Shown here: positions 52,995-60,996 of the stretch, piece after piece
Layout: each line of letters opens with the position of its first letter
How positions within the stretch are numbered: the stretch's first letter is position 1
DNA from: Anaerolineae bacterium
Lineage (GTDB): Bacteria; Chloroflexota; Anaerolineae; Aggregatilineales; Phototrophicaceae
Reading direction: 5' to 3'
DNA: 64,000 bases
NCBI GenBank assembly: GCA_022822305.1
Contig: JAJEBY010000016.1
Span: forward strand, 806,001 to 870,000
Translations under genes and position numbers: made by a program
The notes under the pieces: generated by a model
What the model saw: the letters and a program-made list of their open reading frames with translations, nothing else
The model's database searches: none
What the model was told of the DNA's origin: nothing

Positions 52995-53455
52995 CCCAGA
53001 TCCTCGTCGTGCGTTTCATCCGCTAGTGTATCAAATGTACGCAGCAATTGTCGAATCGGCGCAAAAGCGACCGCCGCTTCCAAGACACGCTCGTCGATGC
53101 GACCCAGCCATTTGTCGGCGCTGCCTTCCAAAGCCGCTGTCCAGGCTTCGAGCCGGCGCAATGGCGAAGCGGTCGCCCGCTGCCAGCGGCTCATCAGCGC
53201 GACAAGGACCATGGACAAGATAACCAGCGGGAAGAGACAGACCGCCGCCGGACAGAGCACGAGCAAGGTCAACACCGAGTTGGAGAGCACCGATACTTGC
53301 ACCGGCGATTGCAATGACAGGGCGAAGCCGAGATAAGCGAAACCGATACCCAATACCAATACAAACGGAAACAGGGCAATTCGGCGGAAGCGCCCTCTCG
53401 TAGCGCGGTCCAATTGCGCGCCTTGCTGCTCACGCAGTCGCTCGTCGGCATTCAT
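52991..53455 (-). CDS. Two-TM membrane protein of unknown function
   Basis: A 154-residue protein, taking the ATG at 53455; the track's 34 extra codons run through a palindromic regulatory region. It has a basic N-terminal segment (QLDRATRGRFRR), two membrane segments (about 30-50 and 60-90), and a C-terminal amphipathic helical part (RRLEAWTAALEGSADKWLGRIDERVLEAAVAFAPIRQLLRTFD). No family is recognised. It is the first gene of the operon that ends with the SRAP protein. Confidence 0.7.
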   Translation of the reverse strand: MNADERLREQQGAQLDRATRGRFRRIALFPFVLVLGIGFAYLGFALSLQSPVQVSVLSNSVLTLLVLCPAAVCLFPLVILSMVLVALMSRWQRATASPLRRLEAWTAALEGSADKWLGRIDERVLEAAVAFAPIRQLLRTFDTLADETHDEDLG

Positions 53456-53493
53456 AATGGCGGTGCATTCACCTTCTCGGATTTGCGCTCGTT

Positions 53494-53517
53494 GCGTACA
53501 ATATTCTACCTGTACGC
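53494..53517. promoter_or_regulatory. Palindrome between divergent SRAP operon and DUF2344 gene
   Basis: A perfect inverted repeat GCGTACA-N10-TGTACGC. Its spacer holds TAGAAT on the minus strand, a good -10 for the SRAP operon, and the left arm includes TACAAT on the plus strand. A protein bound here would cover both -10 elements. No known operator is recognised; -35 elements are poor on both sides. Confidence 0.4.
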
Positions 53518-53548
53518 GGACGGCTAATCCATAAGAATACCGAAAGCA

Positions 53549-54211
53549 ATGACTCACGTCTCTCCAGTTGTACAGCGCTTGCGCATCACTTTTGGAAAAT
53601 CAGGGCCGCTGAAATACACCAGCAACCTCGATATGGCCAAGATATGGGAACGGGTTTTGCGCCGCGCCGGGCTGCCTATCCTGTATACGCGTGGATTCAA
53701 TACCCGCCCGCGGATTCAGCTGGCGATGCCGCTGCCCCTGGGCATCACCAGCGAATGCGAGATTCTGGATATCGCTCTGCGCGAATCAATCGAGATCGAC
53801 GCGGCAATGCTGACCGCTAGTCTGCTGCGTGTCGCGCCGCACGGCCTTTCGATTCACGCTATTGACGATGTGGACTTGCGCGAAGGTACGGTACAATCGC
53901 GCATCATCAGCGCCGAGTATCGCATTCATTTTGTTGATCCGCTTGAAGCGGGCGTCTTGCAAGAGCGCATCGCCGACATTCTCCTGCGCAAAACCATAGT
54001 GGTAGAAAAAGTCCGGAAACGCAAGCGCAGCGTGATGGACCTGCGACCGCTTATCATCGGGCTGCGCATCGACGAGACGGGCGACTTGATCGCGCATTTA
54101 TCCGTCGGCGAGCGCGGGAACATGCGTCCCGATCAGCTCATTGAGGCAATGGGGCTGGCGGACTATCATCATCACGCGCATCGATTCAAGCTGCACTTGC
54201 TGCCGAAATAA
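53549..54211 (+). CDS. TIGR03936/DUF2344 radical-SAM-associated protein
   Basis: A 220-residue protein of the DUF2344 family (TIGR03936). VQRLRITFGKSGPLKYTSNLDMAKIWERVLRRAGLPILYTRGFNTRPRIQLAMPLPLG is its hallmark N-terminal half. Members almost always accompany or fuse to the TIGR03960 radical SAM protein and are thought to act in RNA modification, though the reaction is not established. Its partner lies 2.3 kb downstream at 56464 on the same strand, with psuG and an opposite-strand gene between. Cytosolic. Confidence 0.92.
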   Translation: MTHVSPVVQRLRITFGKSGPLKYTSNLDMAKIWERVLRRAGLPILYTRGFNTRPRIQLAMPLPLGITSECEILDIALRESIEIDAAMLTASLLRVAPHGLSIHAIDDVDLREGTVQSRIISAEYRIHFVDPLEAGVLQERIADILLRKTIVVEKVRKRKRSVMDLRPLIIGLRIDETGDLIAHLSVGERGNMRPDQLIEAMGLADYHHHAHRFKLHLLPK

Positions 54212-54260
54212 GGCGTTTTGCAGATCTTGCGACCGTCTCTAAATGCCGCTGGGCGCTCTA

Positions 54261-54269
54261 TGCTAGAAT
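54261..54269 (+). promoter_or_regulatory. Extended -10 promoter of psuG
   Basis: TGC followed by TAGAAT forms an extended -10 (TG-n-TAGAAT) with no recognisable -35. The predicted start near 54276 leaves only 10-22 nt before the candidate psuG start codons. Confidence 0.45.
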
Positions 54270-54285
54270 TGCGCTTTCAAGCTGA

Positions 54286-55209
54286 GTGGAAATGCCAATG
54301 CACAAACATCTCAATGTCAATCCGGAAGTCAAGCGGGCGCTGGACGACAGACGGCCTGTCGTCGCTCTGGAATCGACTTTGATTACACACGGTCTGCCGT
54401 ATCCAACCAATATAGACATTGCGCTGCAAATGGAGTCCGCGGTCCGAGAATCAGGAGCGGTTCCGGCGACGATGGCCGTGCTCGACGGCGCCGTCACTGT
54501 GGGTATGACAGAAGATCAGATTCGAGATTTGGCGGAGCGACCGGCCGGGACGGTGCGAAAATGCAGCCGGCGCGATCTGCCTATCGCTATCGCCAATCGG
54601 GAATATGGCGCCACTACCGTGGCCGCTACCATGATTGTTGCGAATATGGTCGGGATAAACGTGTTTGCAACGGGAGGCATCGGCGGCGTGCATCGAGGAC
54701 AGCCTCACGATGTCTCGGCCGATCTCATCGAGTTGGGACGAACGCCTGTCGCCGTCGTGTGCTCTGGGCCGAAGTCTATTCTTGATTTGGCGCTGACCTT
54801 GGAGGTGTTGGAAACACAAGGCGTGCCGGTTCTAGGATTCCGTACCGATGTCTTGCCCTCCTTCTATTCGAGCCACACCGATCTGCAACTTGATCAGCGA
54901 ATTGACTCCACCGTTGAAGCGGCCCGCATCATCGCCGCAGCAAGGTCAATCGGCGCGCAGCACGGGGTTCTAATCAACGCGCCCGTGCCAGAGGAACATG
55001 CGCTCGACATTGGGATTGCCGAAGCAGCTATCGAACAAGCCACTGCTGAAGCGGAAGAGGCAGGCATATCCGGCAAAGATATCACGCCCTTTGTGTTGGA
55101 GCGCGTGAGCAAACTGACGGACGGCAAGTCGCGGGTGGCCAACACTGCCCTGTTGATCAACAATGCGCGCATTGCCGGCAAAATAGCCGCGGATTTATGC
55201 CAACTTTGA
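54286..55209 (+). CDS. psuG: Pseudouridine-5'-phosphate glycosidase
   Basis: A 307-residue PsuG. It cleaves (reversibly) pseudouridine 5'-phosphate to uracil and ribose 5-phosphate, recycling RNA-derived pseudouridine. ALESTLITHGLPYPTN is the characteristic start, with the catalytic Lys in TVRKCSRRDLP, GATTVAATMIVANMVGINVFATGGIGGVHRG, and VCSGPKSILDL. The end has NTALLINNARIAGKIA. The GTG at 54286 and ATGs at 54292 and 54298 are all possible; none has a strong SD. A pseudouridine kinase (psuK) is not adjacent; the PfkB protein at 7303 could be one but is far away. Confidence 0.94.
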   Translation: MEMPMHKHLNVNPEVKRALDDRRPVVALESTLITHGLPYPTNIDIALQMESAVRESGAVPATMAVLDGAVTVGMTEDQIRDLAERPAGTVRKCSRRDLPIAIANREYGATTVAATMIVANMVGINVFATGGIGGVHRGQPHDVSADLIELGRTPVAVVCSGPKSILDLALTLEVLETQGVPVLGFRTDVLPSFYSSHTDLQLDQRIDSTVEAARIIAAARSIGAQHGVLINAPVPEEHALDIGIAEAAIEQATAEAEEAGISGKDITPFVLERVSKLTDGKSRVANTALLINNARIAGKIAADLCQL

Positions 55210-55309
55210 CCTGGACATCGGTTCGAGTCCTCAAATGCAAGGTCGAAGCTAAACCGACGCTTAGCGTTCCCGAAGACAAGCTAACAATTCATATCGCCTG
55301 ATGAAGCGC

Positions 55310-55338
55310 GTTTGTCTTGCGTCCGCGCGCAGACAAAC
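55310..55338. terminator. Strong hairpin between convergent psuG and a minus-strand gene
   Basis: A perfect 7-bp stem GTTTGTC / GACAAAC whose 15-nt interior can pair further (TGCG with CGCA). It lies about 100 bp after psuG and touches the stop codon of the convergent gene. A U-tract is lacking on both strands, so it may slow polymerase or stabilise mRNA ends more than act as a classical terminator. Confidence 0.3.
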
Positions 55339-56429
55339 TATTGCGCAGGTATGATCTGCCAGATTTCCAAGCCTCTGTCACAGCCGATGATGAGACTCGC
55401 GCCATCCCCGCTAAGACTTACCTTGTCGGGGATTCGTCCGCATTCGCGATAAGGCCCGAGATCAAGTCGCTGACCGCTGAAGGCAACCCAAGCGTAGACG
55501 TGCGGTTTGAAGTCGACATTGACCATTATGATTGCGGACGCATCGTGGGTTAGCAGCAGGTACTGAGCATATTTACCCCCTAGGTCAGCAACGACGCGGT
55601 TTTCACCCGAAGACAAATCGAGCAGATTCAAGCGCTCTGACCTCGGATCAATCCAGGCGAACTGATTGCCGTTCAGCGAGCCGGCTACGGCAGGACCATC
55701 AACGAGCGCGTACTGGTCCTTTGCAAATGCCCCACTTGAATTCACTAATCTGTACACAGTCAAGTTGCCGTCGCTCAACGACGATAAAATCACATGGGGG
55801 AACGGCACTCTGCCGACGCGTACGGCCGGGGCGTTGCTCTCCAAAGTCGGCATAGCGACCCGGCTATCAAACGTCAGCATCTCCCCATCGGATGACATCT
55901 GATAGCGCAGAAAGACCGGCTCGCCTTCAGAATCAATAGCTTCGACTATGATTTCGTTTCGCTCGCTATCGCCAAATAGCGCGAGGTATTCATTCGCCTG
56001 GCCCAGCTGATGCCGATTGATGTAGGCGTGCCGCTCATGACGGAACAGAACCACCGGTATATCGCCAAGGTACATGGCGTCCAAAACTGCGATGACATCA
56101 TCAGGCGACGTTTCCATAAAGTGAATCTCGCGAACGGCTTCCGGGTCCCAGACGCGATAGACTCGCATATCTCGGTCGAGAATCACGAACTCGCTCGCGC
56201 TTTTGTCAGTCGCGAACCAACCAACTTCGAATTCGCCGTCCAGGTCGGCGTAGTCGATTTGCCGCGCCGGACCGAGCCGACTTATGTTTTGAGCGGAAAT
56301 CACGGGCGCCTTGTCCTGCGCGACGATCGACAAGGTCGAGCACATCAGGAGCAATATGGGCAGCGCCAGCGTGAGCGCCGTCGTCGCTATACAGGAGATT
56401 TGGCTTGCGATATAATCTTGCATATGCAT
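55338..56429 (-). CDS. Exported beta-propeller-like protein of unknown function
   Basis: A 363-residue protein from the ATG at 56429. A Sec-type signal is visible (ATTALTLALPILLLMCSTLSIVAQD, about 17-40), with cleavage likely after VAQ or a nearby Ala. The mature part is acidic and made of repeated beta segments with WD40/propeller-like phrasing (FAWIDPRSERLNLLDLSSGENRVVADLGG, KVSLSGDGASLIIGCDRGLEIWQI), without the conserved residues of a known family. It lies on the opposite strand between psuG and the radical SAM gene. Its first codons overlap the promoter of the latter, so expression of the two may interfere. Confidence 0.7.
   Translation of the reverse strand: MHMQDYIASQISCIATTALTLALPILLLMCSTLSIVAQDKAPVISAQNISRLGPARQIDYADLDGEFEVGWFATDKSASEFVILDRDMRVYRVWDPEAVREIHFMETSPDDVIAVLDAMYLGDIPVVLFRHERHAYINRHQLGQANEYLALFGDSERNEIIVEAIDSEGEPVFLRYQMSSDGEMLTFDSRVAMPTLESNAPAVRVGRVPFPHVILSSLSDGNLTVYRLVNSSGAFAKDQYALVDGPAVAGSLNGNQFAWIDPRSERLNLLDLSSGENRVVADLGGKYAQYLLLTHDASAIIMVNVDFKPHVYAWVAFSGQRLDLGPYRECGRIPDKVSLSGDGASLIIGCDRGLEIWQIIPAQ
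56388..56416 (+). promoter_or_regulatory. Promoter of the TIGR03960 radical SAM gene
   Basis: TATACA (56388-56393), a 17-bp spacer and a perfect TATAAT (56411-56416); start near 56423. The same TATACA-17-TATAAT arrangement occurs at 14757-14785. Confidence 0.55.
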
Positions 56430-56463
56430 TTTGAGACGCACGCTATCCACGGGAGCATGAGCA

Positions 56464-58386
56464 ATGTCGCTTCAGTCCATTGAGGCTAGATTGGAACGTT
56501 GCCTCCTACAAGTGGAAAAACCCGGGCGCTATGTCGGCGGCGAGTACAACAGCGTCGTCAAGGATTGGGACAGCATCGACATCAAAGTCGCCCTGGCCTT
56601 CCCGGACATTTACGATTTGGGCATGTCCAATTTGGGCATAATGAATCTCTACAACCAAATCAACCTGCAGAACAATATGCTGGCGGAGCGCGTGTTTTCG
56701 CCCTGGCTTGATATGGAAAGCATCATGCGCCAGCAGGATATTCCGCTGTATGCTCTGGAAAGCAAGCGGCCGGTCAGCGAATTTGACTTGCTCGGCATCA
56801 GTCTGCCCTACGAGCAACTCTATACAAACGCCTTAAACTTGATTGATTTGGCCGGAATGCCCATACTCAGCCGCGATCGCGACGAACGCTATCCCTTGGT
56901 CATCGCGGGCGGGCACGCCTGCTTTAATCCCGAGCCGATGGCAGATTTCATTGATGCTTTTGTCATTGGCGAAGGTGAGGAGATCATTGTCGAAATCGCC
57001 GCCAAGATCGGGGAAACGCGCGGCCTTCCCCGGCATGAGCAGTTGCGAGAAATCGCCAAGATTCAAGGCATGTACGTGCCGCAATTCTACGATGTTGAAT
57101 ATCACGACGACGGCACTGTGCGTTCGATCACGCCGAACGAGCCAAATCTGCCCGAGCGCATTCTTAAGCGGATTGTGATTACCCTGCCCCAGCCCTTCAC
57201 CAAGTTTATAGTGCCCAACATCGATACTGTGCATAATCGCGCGCCAATCGAGATCATGCGCGGCTGTACGCGCGGCTGCCGCTTTTGTCACGCCGGCATG
57301 GTCACGCGACCGGTCAGAGAACGTCCCGTCGACGAGATTATGGCGGCGATTGACGAAATCGTTCAGTACACCGGTTTTGAAGAGATCAGCCTGCTCAGTT
57401 TGTCTTCGTCCGATTATGTTTGGGTCGAAGAATTGGCCGAAGCGGTCAACGAAGCGTATGGCGATGCCGGCTTGAGCCTGAGCTTGCCCAGCTTGCGCAT
57501 TGAAAGCGCCAGCGCTGACTTGCTCGAAAAAATCGGCGGGACGCGACGCAGCGGCTTCACCTTCGCGCCGGAAGCGGCCACCGAAAAAATGCGCGACCTG
57601 ATCAACAAATATGTGCCCGATGATCAAGTCATTCAAACCGCCAAAGAGGTATATTCGCGCGGCTGGCGAACGATCAAATTTTATTTCATGATCGGCCACC
57701 CTGAAGAAACCCTGGATGATGTGCAAGCGATCATTGATCTTTGCATGAGGACATTGCGCGAGGGCACCAAAATCCTGGGCAAGAAGGCGACCTTGAACGT
57801 GGGCGTCAGCACTTTCATCCCCAAGCCGCACACGCCTTTCCAGTGGGTGCCGCAGGACACGCGCGAGCAAGTTGAAGAAAAGCAGGCGTTGCTGAAGCGA
57901 CAGATGCGGCGCGGCGGCATGCACTTGCGCTGGAACGATATTGACGGCTCGGAATTCGAAGGCTGGCTCAGTCGCGGCGATCGACGATTGGGCCGCGTGA
58001 TACGCCGCGCTTGGGAATCGGGCTGCAAGTTTGATGCCTGGCAAGATCAGCACAAACACGGCGCGTGGCTGCAGGCCTTCGACGATTGCAACCTCATTCC
58101 GGATTTCTACAATTATCGCGAGCGCGATCTCGATGAAGTCTTCCCTTGGGAGCACATTGATGTCGGCATACACAAGAAGTTTCTCAAACAAGACTATCGG
58201 ATGAGCATACGGCGGGAAACGCGCGTCGACTGCCGAGACAAATGCTTCGCCTGCGGCATACTGCCCAAGTTCGCCAAAGAGCGATCGACGACTGAAGACA
58301 TGGCTTGGGAGTGCCCGCCCGTCACACCGATAAGCGAACGTCGAAAAGCGAAGCCGATTGCGATTCCGCTCAGTTCCATCGGCTAA
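56464..58386 (+). CDS. TIGR03960 family radical SAM protein with B12-binding-like domain
   Basis: A 640-residue protein. Residues about 30-200 form a cobalamin-binding-like Rossmann domain (DIKVALAFPDIYDLGMSNLGIMNLYNQIN). The radical SAM core at about 255-470 carries the 4Fe-4S motif in EIMRGCTRGCRFCHAG (CxxxCxxC). The C-terminal region adds conserved Cys (VDCRDKCFACGI, near 595-605) that could bind a second metal. This is the partner of the DUF2344 protein at 53549. An RNA-modifying role is suspected for the pair but the reaction is unproven. GGGAG lies 8 nt before the ATG. The alpha/beta hydrolase starts 6 bp after its stop. Confidence 0.93.
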   Translation: MSLQSIEARLERCLLQVEKPGRYVGGEYNSVVKDWDSIDIKVALAFPDIYDLGMSNLGIMNLYNQINLQNNMLAERVFSPWLDMESIMRQQDIPLYALESKRPVSEFDLLGISLPYEQLYTNALNLIDLAGMPILSRDRDERYPLVIAGGHACFNPEPMADFIDAFVIGEGEEIIVEIAAKIGETRGLPRHEQLREIAKIQGMYVPQFYDVEYHDDGTVRSITPNEPNLPERILKRIVITLPQPFTKFIVPNIDTVHNRAPIEIMRGCTRGCRFCHAGMVTRPVRERPVDEIMAAIDEIVQYTGFEEISLLSLSSSDYVWVEELAEAVNEAYGDAGLSLSLPSLRIESASADLLEKIGGTRRSGFTFAPEAATEKMRDLINKYVPDDQVIQTAKEVYSRGWRTIKFYFMIGHPEETLDDVQAIIDLCMRTLREGTKILGKKATLNVGVSTFIPKPHTPFQWVPQDTREQVEEKQALLKRQMRRGGMHLRWNDIDGSEFEGWLSRGDRRLGRVIRRAWESGCKFDAWQDQHKHGAWLQAFDDCNLIPDFYNYRERDLDEVFPWEHIDVGIHKKFLKQDYRMSIRRETRVDCRDKCFACGILPKFAKERSTTEDMAWECPPVTPISERRKAKPIAIPLSSIG

Positions 58387-58392
58387 GACTAC

Positions 58393-59190
58393 GTGGATCA
58401 AAGCGACAGAATCTCAATAAATGGCATCGATATACATCAAGCGGTGATCGGCGCCGGCCAGCCCGTCTTGATGGTCCACGGCTGGGGCGCGGATATCGGA
58501 TTGCTACAGCCATTGGCGCGACAACTGGCCGCATTAAACTATCGGATCTACATGTTTGACTTGCCAGGATTCGGCGAAAGCGCGCCGCCTCCCGAGCCGT
58601 TTTCGATCTTCGATTACGCCGACTTTTGCCGTGCATTCCTTAACTATCACGATTTGGACGCTGTGCGCTACTTCGGGCATTCCCTGGGCGGACGCCTCGG
58701 CTTGATACTGGCTTCAGATCACGCCCAGCGCATTCTCAGCATGGTCCTCTCCAACAGCGCCGGCATTCGCGCTTCGCTGCCCGCGTCGGCGCGCTTGAGG
58801 CAAGAGATATACAAAATGGCGCGTAGCGGCCTGCTGAATCTGGGCGCGACGCAAACCGCTGAGCGACTGCGGCAACGCTACAGTCGACGATACGCTTCCG
58901 CCGATTATCGAGCTGCCGCGCCGGTGATGCGCCAGACGCTTGTCAAGGTTGTCAATCAAGACCTGCTGCATAAGGCGCGGCAGGTCGCCGTTCCGACTGT
59001 TCTGGTTTGGGGAGACAAAGACGAAGATACGCCGCTTTGGATGGGGGAGAAGCTCGAACAAACGATACCCGACGCGGCGCTCATCGTGTTTGAAGGCGCC
59101 GGACACTACGCTTATCTCGACTTTCCGCAAAAGACGGCATCGATAATGCATGCGCTTTTCAATGCTGAAAATGCCGACGCTGAAGCATAG
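58393..59190 (+). CDS. Alpha/beta hydrolase
   Basis: A 265-residue alpha/beta-fold hydrolase. The oxyanion strand is VLMVHGWGA, the nucleophile elbow GHSLGGRLG (Ser near 100), the acid probably Asp in VWGDKDEDTP, and the His in GAGHYAYLD. No signal peptide is present, so it is probably cytosolic. The substrate is unknown; esters or lactones are typical. It starts with GTG, 6 bp after the radical SAM gene, and ends 69 bp before the Mur ligase gene. Confidence 0.9.
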   Translation: MDQSDRISINGIDIHQAVIGAGQPVLMVHGWGADIGLLQPLARQLAALNYRIYMFDLPGFGESAPPPEPFSIFDYADFCRAFLNYHDLDAVRYFGHSLGGRLGLILASDHAQRILSMVLSNSAGIRASLPASARLRQEIYKMARSGLLNLGATQTAERLRQRYSRRYASADYRAAAPVMRQTLVKVVNQDLLHKARQVAVPTVLVWGDKDEDTPLWMGEKLEQTIPDAALIVFEGAGHYAYLDFPQKTASIMHALFNAENADAEA

Positions 59191-59259
59191 ACATCCGAAA
59201 ACACTGCCGTCATCCGCGCATCTGCCTATAATTCATTCGCAAGAGCAAAGGATATTTGC

Positions 59260-60903
59260 GTGCGGGATAGTCTGCTGGCGGGGATAGCCATAGCCTGGTT
59301 GTTGGGAACGTGGTTGCGCGTCTATCGACAGGCGCGCTATTACCAAATTGAAGAGTACATGAGCCGCCGTTACCTGGCCTGGGTGAGACGAAATCCCAGC
59401 GAATGGCTGCCGCGCCGTCCGCTGCTGGCATGGTTCGCCGGCGTGGCGCTGGTCATACTTCTGCAATCAATTGACGGCGGCTTGACGGTAGCAATTGCCA
59501 TATTGTCAACGCTTCTGGCCTGCTATCCGCCTAAAGCGCGCGAAATCAAGAAGCCACTTGTTCGCACCGGACGAATGAAACGAATACTCGTCGCAGCTGC
59601 GGCCGTCAGTACCGTTGCGATGCTGTTCGCGATAGTCTTCTCCTCCTCCGCTCTTGACGCTCGTGACGCCATCGCCGAGATATTGACGCTCAGCACATTG
59701 GGCATGCTACTGTTTCTGCTGGCGCCGCTATGGTTGACGTTGGGAAACCTGCTGCTGCAGCCTTATGAAGCGTTCATGCGCCGGTTATTCTTGAAACGGG
59801 CGCGCGACGTGCTGTCTCAAGTGCGGCCCAAGATTATCGGCATAACGGGCAGTTACGGGAAGACCACCACCAAAGTCTTCTTGCGCGACCTGCTCAATCT
59901 GCGCTATCGCAGCTACGCCACGCCCAAAAGCTACAACACCTTGATGGGCATTTCGCTGGCGATCAATAGCGATCTGGCAGACGACTTCCGCACCGAATAC
60001 TTGATAAGCGAAATGGGCGCCTATGTGCCCGGCGAGATCGAGCGCATATGCGAATTGACTCCACCCGATATCGCTATCGTGACCGAAATAGGACCGCAGC
60101 ACCTCGAGCGCTTCGGAACACTCGAAAACACCAAACGCGCCAAATATGAAATTGTTAGAAACTTGCGGCCAGATGGCGTCGCCGTTTTCAATTGGGACAA
60201 CCAGTACATTCGCGAAATGGTCGCCGCCGGCTACCCCGAGACCTGCCTGACGGTCAGCCGCAATTTGGATATCGACACTGCGCAACAGGAAGACGTTACC
60301 TGGATCGCGAGCGAACTGACAGAAGACCTTGCCGGCCTCCGCTTTGTCGCGACTCATGTTCCCAGCGGCGAACAAGCGAATATCAGCACAGCGATTTCCG
60401 GCGAACACAATGTCACCAACTTGCTCTTGTGCATCGCCGTGGCCTATCACGAGGGCATCCCACTGCGCGATATCGCGCTGAGAATCGGCAGCTTGCAGCC
60501 CGCCGAGAGTCGTCTTGTCCGCCAAGTCACTGCGGCCGGCATCACCATTATCAACGACGCCTACAGCGCCAACCCAGTGGGCATCACTAGCGCGCTTAAG
60601 GTGCTCGGCATGCACGTTGACGGCAAACGATTGCTAATTACGCCGGGCATGATCGAGCTGGGCGAGTTGCAGGATCAAGAGAATTACAAGCTGGGGCTGC
60701 TGGCTGCCGCGCACGCGACCGATGTCATTTTGATCGGACGCGAGCAGACCAAGTCAATACATCAGGCGCTTCACTCAGAACGCTTTGACATGAGTCGAGT
60801 GACAGTAGCTGAAACGCTGGCGGAAGCTGTCATCTGGTATCAACAGCACCTGGTCGCGGGCGACGCGGTACTCTTCCTCAACGACCTGCCAGATACGTAT
60901 TAG
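59260..60903 (+). CDS. Membrane-anchored Mur ligase (MurF-like)
   Basis: A 547-residue protein starting with GTG. The first 180 residues are not the usual MurF N-terminal domain; they contain about five membrane segments (near 4-18, 50-68, 70-86, 108-128 and 142-165). Then come a Mur ligase central domain with P-loop GITGSYGKTTTKVFLRDLL and SEMGAYVPGEIERICELTPPDIAIVTEIG, and a C-terminal domain with INDAYSANPVG, the MurF signature (binding D-Ala-D-Ala). It would join a dipeptide or similar to a UDP-MurNAc peptide, or to another acceptor. A TATAAT at 59227-59232 may be its -10. A D-Ala-D-Ala ligase follows, supporting the MurF reading. Confidence 0.85.
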   Translation: MRDSLLAGIAIAWLLGTWLRVYRQARYYQIEEYMSRRYLAWVRRNPSEWLPRRPLLAWFAGVALVILLQSIDGGLTVAIAILSTLLACYPPKAREIKKPLVRTGRMKRILVAAAAVSTVAMLFAIVFSSSALDARDAIAEILTLSTLGMLLFLLAPLWLTLGNLLLQPYEAFMRRLFLKRARDVLSQVRPKIIGITGSYGKTTTKVFLRDLLNLRYRSYATPKSYNTLMGISLAINSDLADDFRTEYLISEMGAYVPGEIERICELTPPDIAIVTEIGPQHLERFGTLENTKRAKYEIVRNLRPDGVAVFNWDNQYIREMVAAGYPETCLTVSRNLDIDTAQQEDVTWIASELTEDLAGLRFVATHVPSGEQANISTAISGEHNVTNLLLCIAVAYHEGIPLRDIALRIGSLQPAESRLVRQVTAAGITIINDAYSANPVGITSALKVLGMHVDGKRLLITPGMIELGELQDQENYKLGLLAAAHATDVILIGREQTKSIHQALHSERFDMSRVTVAETLAEAVIWYQQHLVAGDAVLFLNDLPDTY

Positions 60904-60932
60904 GCGAGTCAATCCAGCGCCATGAACACTCA

Positions 60933-60961
60933 TTGACATGCCAAATCTTTGTCTGCATAGT
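60933..60961 (+). promoter_or_regulatory. Probable promoter of the ddl-type gene
   Basis: TTGACA (60933-60938), a 17-bp spacer and CATAGT (60956-60961); start near 60968, about 30 nt before the ATG at 60997. Confidence 0.5.
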
Positions 60962-60996
60962 AATGTGCCAAGTTTCGCAAATGCAGGATAGCGACT

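Noticed and set aside
55211-55235. tRNA-like GGTTCGAGTCC (T-arm look-alike) after psuG
   Set aside because: The flanking bases do not form a 5-bp T stem, and no D or anticodon arm precedes it.
56833-58401. 522-codon minus-strand ORF opposite the TIGR03960 gene
   Set aside because: Antisense shadow of a well-supported radical SAM gene; no motif of its own.
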